Assembly: GCA_048262455.1 (NCBI GenBank)
Contig: JBLXFD010000008.1
Location: 73,621-137,620, forward strand
Origin: Psychromarinibacter sp048262455
GTDB taxonomy: Bacteria; Pseudomonadota; Alphaproteobacteria; Rhodobacterales; Rhodobacteraceae
DNA: 64,000 nt
Reading direction: 5' to 3'
Positions 8,943 to 18,110 of this stretch are shown here, piece by piece. Within the stretch, counting starts at the first letter, position 1. Each line of letters starts with the position of its first letter. The position numbers were made by a program, and so were the translations under genes. The notes beneath the pieces are model-generated. The model made no database searches, had not been told where the DNA came from, and saw only the letters and a list, made by a program, of their open reading frames with translations.

Positions 8943-9917
8943 TCAGCCGCAGACTCGCGCCAGCGCCGCGCGGTACTCTGCCTCCAGCCGGTCCACCAGC
9001 GCCGCCGCCGGCACCACCTCGCGCACCGCGCCGATGCCCTGGCCCGATCCCCAGATCTCGGTCCATGCCTTCGGCTTGGCGCCGGCGAAATCCATGCTGT
9101 CGGGGGTGGCGCTGGCCAGCCGGTCCGGGTCCAGCCCCGCCCTTTCCACCGAGGCGCGCAGGTAGTTTCCAGAGACGCCGGTGAACAGCGAGGAGGTGAC
9201 GATGTCCTCGGCCCCGCCGGCGACGATGGCCTGTTTGTAGTCCGGCATCGCGTTGGCCTCCGCCGTGGCGATGAAGGCTGACCCGACGTAGCCCAGGTCC
9301 GCCCCCGCCACCCGCGCCGCCAGCAGCGCCTCGCCGGTGGCGATGGCGCCGGACAGCAGCAGCGGGCCGTCGAACCACTCGCGGATCTCGCGCAGCAGCG
9401 CGAAGGGCGACTGCGCCCCCGCATGCCCCCCGGCCCCCGCCGCCACGGCGATCAGCCCGTCGGCGCCCTTGGAAATGGCCTTCCGCGCAAAGGTGTTGTT
9501 GATGATGTCGTGCAAGGCGATGCCGCCGCAGGCGTGCGCCGCCTCGTTCACCTCGACCCGCGCGCCGAGCGAGGTGATCCAGATCGGCACGCGCCAGCGG
9601 TGGCAGATCTCGATGTCGCGTTCCAGCCGCGCGTTGGACCGATGGACGATCTGGTTGACCGCGAAGGGCGCGGCGGGGCGGTCGGGGTTGGCCTGGTTGT
9701 GGGCGTCCAGCGCCTCGGTGATCTGCTTCAGCCAGGCCTCCAGCAGCGGCGGCTCGCCCGGCGCCTCGCGGGCGTTCAGCGCCGGGAAGCTGCCGATGAT
9801 GCCGGCCTTGCACTGGGCGATCACCAGCTCCGGGCAGGAGACGATGAACAGCGGCGCGGCCACGGCGGGCAGGCGCAGGCCGGACAGGACGGCGGGCAGG
9901 TCGGGGCGGTCGCGCAT
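8943..9917 (-). CDS. Nitronate monooxygenase (2-nitropropane dioxygenase family)
   Basis: A 324-residue FMN-dependent TIM barrel of the NMO/NPD family, which oxidatively denitrifies alkyl nitronates such as propionate 3-nitronate. Supporting segments are VAAPLFIVSCPELVIAQCKAG at the N-terminus, SKGADGLIAVAAGAGGHAG with the expected His, SGAIATGEALLAARVAGAD and GSAFIATAEA. The ATG at 9917 follows AGGAGGAGACCCC. Family members also include enoyl reductase-like enzymes, so the substrate remains inferred. Confidence 0.88.
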   Translation of the reverse strand: MRDRPDLPAVLSGLRLPAVAAPLFIVSCPELVIAQCKAGIIGSFPALNAREAPGEPPLLEAWLKQITEALDAHNQANPDRPAAPFAVNQIVHRSNARLERDIEICHRWRVPIWITSLGARVEVNEAAHACGGIALHDIINNTFARKAISKGADGLIAVAAGAGGHAGAQSPFALLREIREWFDGPLLLSGAIATGEALLAARVAGADLGYVGSAFIATAEANAMPDYKQAIVAGGAEDIVTSSLFTGVSGNYLRASVERAGLDPDRLASATPDSMDFAGAKPKAWTEIWGSGQGIGAVREVVPAAALVDRLEAEYRAALARVCG

Positions 9918-10020
9918 GGGGTCTCCTCCTCAAGCCGCCGAAGGATGGGGAGGCGCCGGAGCGTTGACAAGCCGTGACGGCACGGCAAGCCTGCCCGCGA
10001 CGCCGCGAAAGGACCTGCAG

Positions 10021-11016
10021 ATGACCGCCTACGCCATGCTCAGCCACGCCCCCGGCGGGCCCGAGACGCTGGAGTGGACCCAGATCGCACCGCTCCGGCC
10101 GGGGCCCGGCGAGGTCTGCATCCGGGTCGCGGCGGCGGCGGTGAACTTTCCCGACACGCTGATCATCCGCGACCTCTACCAGTACCGCCCGTCCCGCCCC
10201 TTCGCCCCGGGCTCCGAGGTTGCGGGCACCGTCGAGGCGGTGGGAGAGGGCGTTGCGGACCTGGCCGAGGGCGACCGGGTGCTGGCGCTGGTGGCGCACG
10301 GCGGCTTTGCCACCCATGCCCTTGCCAAAGCGGCGAAGGTGGCGCGGATCCCGGACGGCATGCCCTTCGACGCGGCGGCGGCGCTGATCTTCACCTACGG
10401 CACCTGCCACCACGCATTGGTGGACCGGGGCGCGCTGGCGCCGGGCGAGACGCTGCTGGTGCTGGGCGCGGCCGGCGGCATCGGCGCGGCGGCGGTGGAA
10501 CTGGGGCTGGCGCTGGGAGCGCGGGTGGTGGCGGCGGTGTCGTCGGAGGAGAAAGCCGCCTTCTGCCGCGAGCTTGGCGCGCAGGAGGTGCTGGTCTACC
10601 CCGAGCGGATAGACCGCGACGGGCAGAAGGCCTTCGGCGCGGCGATCAAGGCGGCGGCGGGGACGGTGGACGTGGTCTGCGACCCGGTGGGCGGCGGCTA
10701 CGCGGAACCGGCGCTGCGGGCGCTGGGCTGGGGCGGGCGGCACCTTGTGATCGGCTTCGCCGCCGGCATCCCCGAGATCCCGCTGAACCTGCCGCTGCTG
10801 AAAAGCTGCCAGATCGTCGGCGTCTTCTGGGGCGCCTTCACGGAGCGGGACCCTGACGGCTTCCGCGCCCAGCAGGACGCGCTGCTTAAGATGTGGGAGG
10901 AAGGCCGGATCAACCCCCGTATCTCGGCCCGCCTGCCGCTGGCCCGCGCGGCAGAAGCGCTGGCTCTGGTGGAGACGCGGCAGGCCATGGGCAAGATCGT
11001 CCTGACGGCGGGCTGA
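10021..11016 (+). CDS. NADPH:quinone oxidoreductase-like MDR protein (zinc-independent)
   Basis: A protein of 331 residues of the medium-chain dehydrogenase/reductase superfamily, quinone-reductase branch. The N-terminal GroES-like part contains GPGEVCIRVAAAAVNFPDTL and GSEVAGTVEAVGEGV. The NADPH-binding Rossmann motif is VLGAAGGIGAAAVELG. Zinc-ligand cysteines are absent, as expected for quinone reductases. The start at 10021 follows GAAAGGACC. It is divergent from the nitronate monooxygenase gene, with about 103 bases between them. Confidence 0.92.
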   Translation: MTAYAMLSHAPGGPETLEWTQIAPLRPGPGEVCIRVAAAAVNFPDTLIIRDLYQYRPSRPFAPGSEVAGTVEAVGEGVADLAEGDRVLALVAHGGFATHALAKAAKVARIPDGMPFDAAAALIFTYGTCHHALVDRGALAPGETLLVLGAAGGIGAAAVELGLALGARVVAAVSSEEKAAFCRELGAQEVLVYPERIDRDGQKAFGAAIKAAAGTVDVVCDPVGGGYAEPALRALGWGGRHLVIGFAAGIPEIPLNLPLLKSCQIVGVFWGAFTERDPDGFRAQQDALLKMWEEGRINPRISARLPLARAAEALALVETRQAMGKIVLTAG

Positions 11017-11040
11017 ACCGCGCCCGCCGCCAGCGTGTCG

Positions 11041-12453
11041 TCAGCCGCCCCAGGGGCCGTGAAAGCCGGTGCCTTCGCGGTCGGTCCGCTCGAACCCGTG
11101 CGCGCCGAAGAAGTCGCGCTGCGCCTGGATCAGGTCGGCAGTGCCGCGCGCCCGGCGCATGGTGTCGTAATAGGCCAGGGCGGACCCCATGGCCGGCACC
11201 GGCAGCCCGCCCAGCGCGGCGCTGGCAACCACCCGGCGCAGCGCGTGCACCGATGTGTCCAGCACCCGCACGAAAGCCGGTGCGAGGATCAGACTGCCGC
11301 CCGGCAGATCGCCCCGGAAGGCGGTGGCAATGTCGTCCAGCAGCGACGAGCGGATGATGCAGCCGGCGCGCCAGATCTCGGCTACCCGCGCCAGGTCCAG
11401 CGACCAGCCGAACTCCTCCGAGGCGGCCTCCATCACCTGGAAGCCCTGCGCGTAGGCGATCACCCGCGCCGCCAGCAGCGCGCGCTCCAGGTCGGCGTCC
11501 AGCACCTGCGGCCCGGTCTCGGAGCCCCCGCCGGCAGGCAGCAGGTCCTCCCCGATGCGGCGCAGATCGCGGGCGGCGGACCAGGACCGGGCGGCCACCG
11601 CGGCCTCGATCGCCAGCGGCGACTGGCCCAGCTTCAGCGCCTCGATCACCGTCCAGCGCCCGGTGCCCTTCTGCCCCGCCGCGTCGACGATGACGTCCAC
11701 CATCGGGGTGTCAGTGCCCGGGTCGGTGGCGGCCAGCACCTTCTGGGTGATCTCCACCAGGTAGGATTGCAGCGGGCCCTGGTTCCACTCGCCGAAGAGC
11801 GCGGCGATGCTTTCCGCGCTGCGCCCGTCGCCGTGGCGCAGGATGCCGTAGACCTCGGCGATCATCTGCATGTCGGCGTATTCGATGCCGTTGTGCACCG
11901 TCTTGACGAAGTGCCCCGCGCCGTCGGGCCCGAGGTGCGCGGCGCAGGGCGCGTCCTGGTAGCGGGCGGCGATCGCCTCGACCACCTGCGAGATGTGGGA
12001 ATAGGCCTCTGCCGCGCCGCCCACCATGATCGAGGGGCCGTGGCGCGCCCCCTCCTCGCCGCCCGATACGCCCATGCCGACAAAGCGGAAGCCCGCCTCG
12101 CGCAGCGCCGCCTCGCGCCGGCGGGTGTCGTTGAAGTCGGCGTTGCCGGCGTCGATGATGATGTCGCCGGCCTCGAGGTGCGGGGTCAGGTCGGCGATCA
12201 CCGAGTCCACCGGGCCGCCGGCCTTGACCATGATGATCACCGCGCGCGGCGGGGTCAGCGCGGCGGCCAGCTGCGCGTAGTCCTGCACCGGCACCAGCCG
12301 CTCGGCCAGGTCGCCGGCGCTGCCGACGAAGTCGAGGGTCACGTCATGGGTGCGGTTGTAGACCGCCACCGGAAACCCCTTCTCGGCGATGTTCAGCGCC
12401 AGGTTGGCCCCCATCACCCCAAGGCCCACCAGCCCGATACTCGCCTGTGCCAT
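11041..12453 (-). CDS. gnd: 6-phosphogluconate dehydrogenase, decarboxylating
   Basis: A 470-residue enzyme of the oxidative pentose phosphate pathway that converts 6-phosphogluconate to ribulose 5-phosphate, CO2 and NADPH. The nucleotide-binding motif GLGVMGANLALNIAEKG begins at residue 9 and the basic NRT follows. The substrate-binding signature is GVSGGEEGARHGPSIMVGG. The C-terminal helical domain contains EIWRAGCIIRSSLL. The length is typical of the long homodimeric type. Confidence 0.97.
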   Translation of the reverse strand: MAQASIGLVGLGVMGANLALNIAEKGFPVAVYNRTHDVTLDFVGSAGDLAERLVPVQDYAQLAAALTPPRAVIIMVKAGGPVDSVIADLTPHLEAGDIIIDAGNADFNDTRRREAALREAGFRFVGMGVSGGEEGARHGPSIMVGGAAEAYSHISQVVEAIAARYQDAPCAAHLGPDGAGHFVKTVHNGIEYADMQMIAEVYGILRHGDGRSAESIAALFGEWNQGPLQSYLVEITQKVLAATDPGTDTPMVDVIVDAAGQKGTGRWTVIEALKLGQSPLAIEAAVAARSWSAARDLRRIGEDLLPAGGGSETGPQVLDADLERALLAARVIAYAQGFQVMEAASEEFGWSLDLARVAEIWRAGCIIRSSLLDDIATAFRGDLPGGSLILAPAFVRVLDTSVHALRRVVASAALGGLPVPAMGSALAYYDTMRRARGTADLIQAQRDFFGAHGFERTDREGTGFHGPWGG

Positions 12454-12536
12454 GCGTCGCGTCTCCTCGCCTGATCTTCAGATGTTAAGTTTCCCGGCCG
12501 CCCCGGCAAGCCCGGCCCATGCCGCGGCCCCGCCGT

Positions 12537-13463
12537 TCACCGCCCCAGGCACCAGCGCATGATCGCCTTCTGCGCGTGCAGCCGGTTCTCGGCCTCGTCG
12601 AAGATCACCGAGTGGGGGCCGTCCATGACCGCGCTGGTGGCCTCGTCGTCGCGGTGCGCGGGCAGGCAGTGCATGAACAGCGCGTCGGGCTTGGCGCGGG
12701 CCATCAGGGCCTCGTTCACCTGGTAGCCGCGCAGCTGGTTGTGCCGCCGCTCGCGCGCCGACTGGGCGTCGTGCATCGACACCCAGGTATCGGTGACCAC
12801 CAGGTCCGCGCCTTCCACCGCGCGGGCAGGGTCGCGTTCGACGGTGATGGGGCGGCCCCGGGCGGCGCAATACTCGAACCAGGCGGCCTCGGGGTCGAGG
12901 GTCTCGGGGCCGGTGAAGGTCAGGTCGAACCCGAACTGCCCGGCGGCATGGGCGAAGCTGGCGAAGACGTTGTTGCCGTCGCCGGACCACACCACCTTGC
13001 GGTCGGCGATCGGGCCGCGGTGTTCCTCAAAGGTCATCACGTCGGCCATGATCTGGCAGGGATGGGTGCGGTTGGTCAGCCCGTTGATCACCGGCACATC
13101 GGCGTGCTCGGCCATCTCCAGCAGCGTCGCCTCCTCGAAGGTGCGGATCATGATGAGGTCGACGTAGCGCGACAGCACCCGGGCGGTGTCGGCGATGGTC
13201 TCTCCGTGCCCCAGCTGCATGTCGGCGCCCGACAGCACCATGGTCTGGCCGCCCATCTGCCGCACGCCCACGTCGAAGGAGATCCGGGTGCGGGTAGAGG
13301 GTTTCTCGAAGATCAGCGCCACCATGTGCCCGTCCAGCGGCAGGCTGTCGTCAGGCGCCCCGCGCGGCCGCCCCTCGCGCGCCCTCTTCATCGAGGCGGC
13401 GCCGTCGACGATGGCGCGCAGGTCGGCGGGGTCGGTCTTGTGGATGTCGAGGAAATGGTTCAT
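12537..13463 (-). CDS. argF: Ornithine carbamoyltransferase
   Basis: A 308-residue enzyme that condenses ornithine with carbamoyl phosphate to give citrulline. The carbamoyl-phosphate motif STRTR is at 56-60, the ornithine/carbamoyl-phosphate segment DMQLG near 81, and the catalytic HCLPAHR is near the C-terminus. I chose the ATG at 13463 (MNHFLDIHK), preceded by GAGGAGCGCC; a longer frame to 13502 is unsupported. The gene sits downstream of argD on the same strand, with one small gene between them. Confidence 0.97.
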   Translation of the reverse strand: MNHFLDIHKTDPADLRAIVDGAASMKRAREGRPRGAPDDSLPLDGHMVALIFEKPSTRTRISFDVGVRQMGGQTMVLSGADMQLGHGETIADTARVLSRYVDLIMIRTFEEATLLEMAEHADVPVINGLTNRTHPCQIMADVMTFEEHRGPIADRKVVWSGDGNNVFASFAHAAGQFGFDLTFTGPETLDPEAAWFEYCAARGRPITVERDPARAVEGADLVVTDTWVSMHDAQSARERRHNQLRGYQVNEALMARAKPDALFMHCLPAHRDDEATSAVMDGPHSVIFDEAENRLHAQKAIMRWCLGR

Positions 13464-13479
13464 CGGCGCTCCTCTTCGC

Positions 13480-13803
13480 TCATCTGGTCCGGAACCGAGC
13501 ACAGACGAAGGTGTCTCCGGATTGCGGCGAATGCCACATCATGGTGTTGCGGGTCACGTCGAAGAGAGAGGCGCGATAACCGTCCGTCAGCGTGATGAGA
13601 AAGTCGTTTCCGGCGCGCTCGACCGTGGAGATCCGACCCTTGGTGCCGCCCACCTCATAGGTGTTCCGACCAATCTCGAAGGTCGGCCCCGTTCCCCCAT
13701 CACAATACCAGGTCCCGATGTAAGCGTCATTGGGAACACGGCCCTGCGCGAGACCGGCTGCGGGCATGAAGGCGGCGGCTACGAAGGCAAGAACATATCT
13801 CAT
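13480..13803 (-). CDS. Small secreted protein between argD and argF, unknown
   Basis: A protein of 107 residues with a signal peptide (MRYVLAFVAAAFMPAAGLAQG). The mature part reads YIGTWYCDGGTGPTFEIG, later RISTVERAGNDFLITLTDG, and ends with GDTFVCARFRTR. This suggests a small beta-rich domain with one Cys pair, possibly lipocalin-like. The ATG at 13803 is preferred; the TTG at 13818 is an alternative. It lies 16 bases upstream of argF and 58 bases after argD, so it may be co-transcribed with the arginine genes. I found no link to arginine synthesis. Confidence 0.72.
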   Translation of the reverse strand: MRYVLAFVAAAFMPAAGLAQGRVPNDAYIGTWYCDGGTGPTFEIGRNTYEVGGTKGRISTVERAGNDFLITLTDGYRASLFDVTRNTMMWHSPQSGDTFVCARFRTR

Positions 13804-13861
13804 CTGGAACTCTATCAAACGCGTGAACTGCCGCGCCAGCAGCGCGGGATACTGATACCGC

Positions 13862-15049
13862 TCAGGCGGTGGCCTGGGCGGCGGTGACGGCGGCGGCGGC
13901 GCGGTCGAGGCGGGTGATGGCCTCGGCGATCTCGTCGTCGGCGATGTTCAGCGGCGGCAGCAGGCGCACCACGTTCTCGGCGGCCGGCACGGTCAGCACG
14001 TCCTGGGCATAGCCCGCCTCCACCACGTCGGTGTTCTTCGCCCGGCAGACGATGCCCAGCATCAGCCCGCTGCCGCGCACGCTTTCGAAGACGCCGGGAT
14101 GGGCGGCGACGAGGCCCTCCAGCTTCTGGCGCAGCAGGCCGGCCTTGCGGTTCACCTCTTCCAGGAAGGCGGGGTCAGAGACCGTCTGCAGCACCTTCAG
14201 TCCCACCGCGCAGCCCAGCGGGTTGCCGCCGTAGGTGGAGCCGTGGGTGCCCGCCGTCATGCCCGAGGCGGCGCGTTCCGTCGCCAGCACGGCGCCCAGG
14301 GGGAAGCCGCCGCCGACGCCCTTGGCGACCATCATGATGTCCGGGGTGATCCCGGCCCATTCGTGGGCGAACAGCCGGCCGGTGCGGCCCATGCCGCATT
14401 GCACCTCGTCGAGGATCAGCAGAACGCCGGCCGCGTCGCAGGTCTCGCGCAGGGCGCGCAGCTGGCCGTCGGGCAGCGGGCGGATGCCGCCCTCGCCCTG
14501 TACCGGCTCGACCAGCACCGCGGCGGTGTCCTCGCCCAGCGCTGCGTTCAGCCCCTCCATGTCGCCCCACTGCAGGTGGGTGAAGCCGGGCAGCAGCGGG
14601 CCGAAGCCGCCCACCATCTTCTCGCCCCCCGAGGCGGCGATGCCGGCGGAGGAGCGGCCGTGGAAGTTGCCCGAGAAGGTCAGAATCCGGGTGCGCTGCG
14701 GCTGGCCCTCGTGGTGGAAGTGCTTGCGCGCCATCTTCACCGCCAGCTCGCAGGCCTCGGTGCCGGAGTTGGTGAAGAACACCGTGTCGGCGAAGGTCCG
14801 TTCCACCAGCGCATCCGCCAGCGCCTGCTGCTCGGGGATCCGGTAGAGGTTCGACACGTGCCAGACCCGGTTCGCCTGTTCGGTCAGCGCGGCCACCAGC
14901 GCCGGGTTGGCATGGCCCAGCACGGTGGTGGCGATCCCGGCGCAGAGGTCGAGGAAGCGCCGCCCGTCCGTGGCGGTCAGCCAGCTGCCCTCGCCTTTCT
15001 CGAAGGAGAGCGGCGCGCGGTTGTAGGTCGGCAGGACGGACGGGATCAT
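13862..15049 (-). CDS. argD: Acetylornithine aminotransferase
   Basis: A 395-residue class III PLP aminotransferase that interconverts N-acetylglutamate semialdehyde and N-acetylornithine, and often also acts on succinyldiaminopimelate. The PLP lysine is Lys243 in MMVAKGVGGGFP, preceded by LILDEVQCGMGRTG with Asp214. The motif FFTNSGTEACE near 91-101 binds the cofactor phosphate. The ATG at 15049 follows AAAGGACC; a GTG directly before it is possible. argF lies downstream. Confidence 0.95.
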   Translation of the reverse strand: MIPSVLPTYNRAPLSFEKGEGSWLTATDGRRFLDLCAGIATTVLGHANPALVAALTEQANRVWHVSNLYRIPEQQALADALVERTFADTVFFTNSGTEACELAVKMARKHFHHEGQPQRTRILTFSGNFHGRSSAGIAASGGEKMVGGFGPLLPGFTHLQWGDMEGLNAALGEDTAAVLVEPVQGEGGIRPLPDGQLRALRETCDAAGVLLILDEVQCGMGRTGRLFAHEWAGITPDIMMVAKGVGGGFPLGAVLATERAASGMTAGTHGSTYGGNPLGCAVGLKVLQTVSDPAFLEEVNRKAGLLRQKLEGLVAAHPGVFESVRGSGLMLGIVCRAKNTDVVEAGYAQDVLTVPAAENVVRLLPPLNIADDEIAEAITRLDRAAAAVTAAQATA

Positions 15050-15197
15050 CACGGGGTCCTTTTCAAGAGGAAGTCCGAGAAGTGCCGTATCGGCAAAAGG
15101 GTGTCAATGTCACGCATCGGGCCGCGCGGGGCCTCACCGGGGCCGCACCGGGGCGGCCCGTGGTCCGCGCAAATGCGCGCAGGCGCGGGGGCCGCGC

Positions 15198-15225
15198 TTG
15201 TATCCGCGCGCGCAGTGATTAGAAT
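15198..15225 (+). promoter_or_regulatory. Candidate sigma70-type promoter of gcrA
   Basis: TTGTAT (15198-15203) and TAGAAT (15220-15225) are separated by 16 bases in otherwise very GC-rich sequence. They lie about 85 bases upstream of the gcrA ATG. This is a sequence match only. Confidence 0.4.
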
Positions 15226-15310
15226 GGGATGCGGATTTCAATGAACGGCGGAAGAGCGCGCGGCCGAGGGCGGCCGGCGGTTTCGCCGTCGCGGCGACGA
15301 GGAATGCACG

Positions 15311-15895
<585 letters not shown>

Positions 15896-15910
15896 ACGGC
15901 ACATGCGGAC

Positions 15911-15965
15911 GGGGGCGCTGCCCCCCGCCCCGGCTGGGGCCGGGGCACCCCCCGGGATATTTTTC
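15911..15965 (+). terminator. Double hairpin plus T run after gcrA
   Basis: Two hairpins in series: GGGGGC-GCT-GCCCCC (15911-15925) and CCCCGG-CTGGGG-CCGGGG (15928-15945). They are followed by CCCCCCGGGATATTTTTC. The GGGATATTTTT tail resembles a motif I recall at many Rhodobacterales gene ends. It probably terminates gcrA transcription ahead of the convergent AsmA gene. Confidence 0.65.
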
Positions 15966-15996
15966 TACCAGAAGAACGGGGCAGAGTGCGCCCTTG

Positions 15997-17922
15997 TCAG
16001 CGGCCCAGTAGGTCGCCCAGCAGGGCGCCGCCCTGGCCTTCCAGCCCCTCGCGCAGCGCGCCCTCAGGCACGGCGGCGCCCAAGCGTTCCGCCACCCCGG
16101 TCTCGATATCGGCGCGCAGCGCCTCGACGTCCTTGCCGAAGCCCTGTGCCGCCAGCGTCGCGAGATCCAGCCGGATGCGCGGGTCGTTCCAGCCGCCTGA
16201 CAGGCTGACCGGCACCTGCAGGCCGGTGCCGTCGGTGCCCTGCAGCAGCAGCGGCGTCAGCGTGTAGGCCATGTCCTGCGCCCCCAGCCCCACGGTGCCG
16301 CGGCCCGTGGCCTTCAGCAGCGGCGAGACGAAGGTCAGGTTGTCGTTGCGCAGCACCCCCCCCGCCACGTCGAAGCTGGCGGCGATGCTGTCGAAGATCG
16401 TGCGCCGTCCGGCGCCGGTGAAGGAGGGGTCGAGGTTGCGGATCATGCCCACCAGGTCCAGCCCGTGCAGCGCGCCCTGGCCAAAGCGGATCTCGCCGCT
16501 GCCCTCGAGGCTGTCCACCAGCGTCTGCAGGTCGTTGCCGATCCCCAGCAGGCTGAGCCGCAGCTCGCCCTTGGTCTGCAGCCGGTCCCAGCCCGCCAGG
16601 TCCCGCAGAAGCGGCTGCAGGTCAAGCCCCGCGCCCGCCAGGTCGGCGCGCACCGACAGGCCGCCGCGGCTGTTGACGACCAAGCTGCCGGCGAGGCGGC
16701 CGTCGTAGGCGGACAGCTCGCGGATCTCGGTGACGGCGCGGCCGGCGTCGAGGCGGGTCAGCAGCCGGGTGGGGCCGAGGCGCGAGATGCCGAGGTCGAT
16801 GCTGTCGGCGGTCAGCGCGATTTCCGCGTCGATGGCCTGCAGGGCGCTGACGTCGATGGGATCGCGGGACCAGCCGGCAGGCGCGTCGGAGGCGGGCGCG
16901 GGCGCGGCGGCGGTGTCGCCGGTGAGGGCCGAGAGGTCCAGCGCCCCCGCGGTCAGCTGCGCCGTCAGTTTCGGCCGCGCGCCGCCCAGCACCAGGTCGG
17001 CGGCCCCGTTCACCCGGTTGCCGTCCAGCTGCAGCGCCGCCTCGCGCAGGGTGACGCGGCCCTCGCCCGACAGCGTCACTGCCGCCGTCAGCCGGGCGGC
17101 GCGGCCCAGGCCTTCGGGCAGGTCCGGGTCCGGCTGGCCCAGCAGGCGCAGCAGCGCCGCCACCTCGGGCAGGTCCGCCGTCAGCTGCCCGCCCGCCGCC
17201 AGCGGCACCAGCCCGGCGCGGCCGTCAAAGCCGATCTCGCCCTCGCCCAGCCGCGCCTGCAGCGCCACCGGCACCGCGCCGCGGCCGAGGAAGGCGGCGA
17301 AATTGTCGACCCGCGCCGTCAGCGAGAGCGGCTGGCCGGTCATCGCCGCCTCCAGCTGCAGCGTGGCGCGGCCGTCGAAGCGGGGCAGCGACAGCCGGGC
17401 CTCCACCCGCTCCAGCACCTGGCGGGAGCCCGCGGCGCGGTCGATCAGCGTGACCTTGGCACGGGTCAGCCGGGCCATGTCGACGGCGAAGGCGGGGATC
17501 GGCGCGGCGGCGCCGGCGGCGGTGGCGGAGGCGGAGGCGGGGCCCATCTCCCAGTTGCCGCGGCCGTTGCTGGCGATCTCCAGCAGCACCTCGGGGGCCA
17601 CGGCCTCGACCATCTTGATGCGGATCTCGCCGCCCAGCAGCGCCACCAGGTCGACCCCGATCGACAGCGCCTCGGCCCGCAGCAGCGGGCCCTCGTCGGA
17701 CCAGGGGGCGTTGGCGAGGGTGACCGGGCCGGTGGAGACCCCCAGCGCGGGCCAGAGCGTGGGGCGTAGGTCGCCCGTCAGCGTCACCGCGCGGCCGGTG
17801 GCCTCCTCGATACGGTCGGTGGCGATGCGGGCGATGCGTTCCGCCGGAACCAGCAGAAGCCCGACCAGGGCGAGCACCGCCAATGCCACCAATCCAAGAA
17901 CCGAACGGACGACCCACCGCAT
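15997..17922 (-). CDS. AsmA family protein
   Basis: A protein of 641 residues. An N-terminal membrane anchor (VLGLVALAVLALVGLLLV) is followed by the AsmA signature RIEEATGRAVTLTGDLRPTLWPALGVSTGPVTL and a long beta-rich periplasmic region. The C-terminal AsmA_2-type part includes KGELRLSLLGIGNDLQTLVDSLEGSGEIRFGQGALHG. AsmA-like proteins take part in outer-membrane assembly and inter-membrane lipid transport. The ATG at 17922 has GGGAGG ten bases upstream; a frame starting at 17958 is longer but unsupported. Confidence 0.92.
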   Translation of the reverse strand: MRWVVRSVLGLVALAVLALVGLLLVPAERIARIATDRIEEATGRAVTLTGDLRPTLWPALGVSTGPVTLANAPWSDEGPLLRAEALSIGVDLVALLGGEIRIKMVEAVAPEVLLEIASNGRGNWEMGPASASATAAGAAAPIPAFAVDMARLTRAKVTLIDRAAGSRQVLERVEARLSLPRFDGRATLQLEAAMTGQPLSLTARVDNFAAFLGRGAVPVALQARLGEGEIGFDGRAGLVPLAAGGQLTADLPEVAALLRLLGQPDPDLPEGLGRAARLTAAVTLSGEGRVTLREAALQLDGNRVNGAADLVLGGARPKLTAQLTAGALDLSALTGDTAAAPAPASDAPAGWSRDPIDVSALQAIDAEIALTADSIDLGISRLGPTRLLTRLDAGRAVTEIRELSAYDGRLAGSLVVNSRGGLSVRADLAGAGLDLQPLLRDLAGWDRLQTKGELRLSLLGIGNDLQTLVDSLEGSGEIRFGQGALHGLDLVGMIRNLDPSFTGAGRRTIFDSIAASFDVAGGVLRNDNLTFVSPLLKATGRGTVGLGAQDMAYTLTPLLLQGTDGTGLQVPVSLSGGWNDPRIRLDLATLAAQGFGKDVEALRADIETGVAERLGAAVPEGALREGLEGQGGALLGDLLGR

Positions 17923-18110
17923 CACAAATCCTCCCGCCGATAAAATACCTTGGGCCAAGTCTAGGCAAAGCTTCGCGCAGCGGACAACGGTTTTGGGCGA
18001 TTTCAGGGCAGTTCACCGGGGATGCGGGGCGAAAATGCCGCGCCGGGGGCGGCGTTCCGCTGCGCCTGCCCCCTTCCGCCCGGCCCTGCGAGGGCCTATA
18101 CCGCCCCGCC

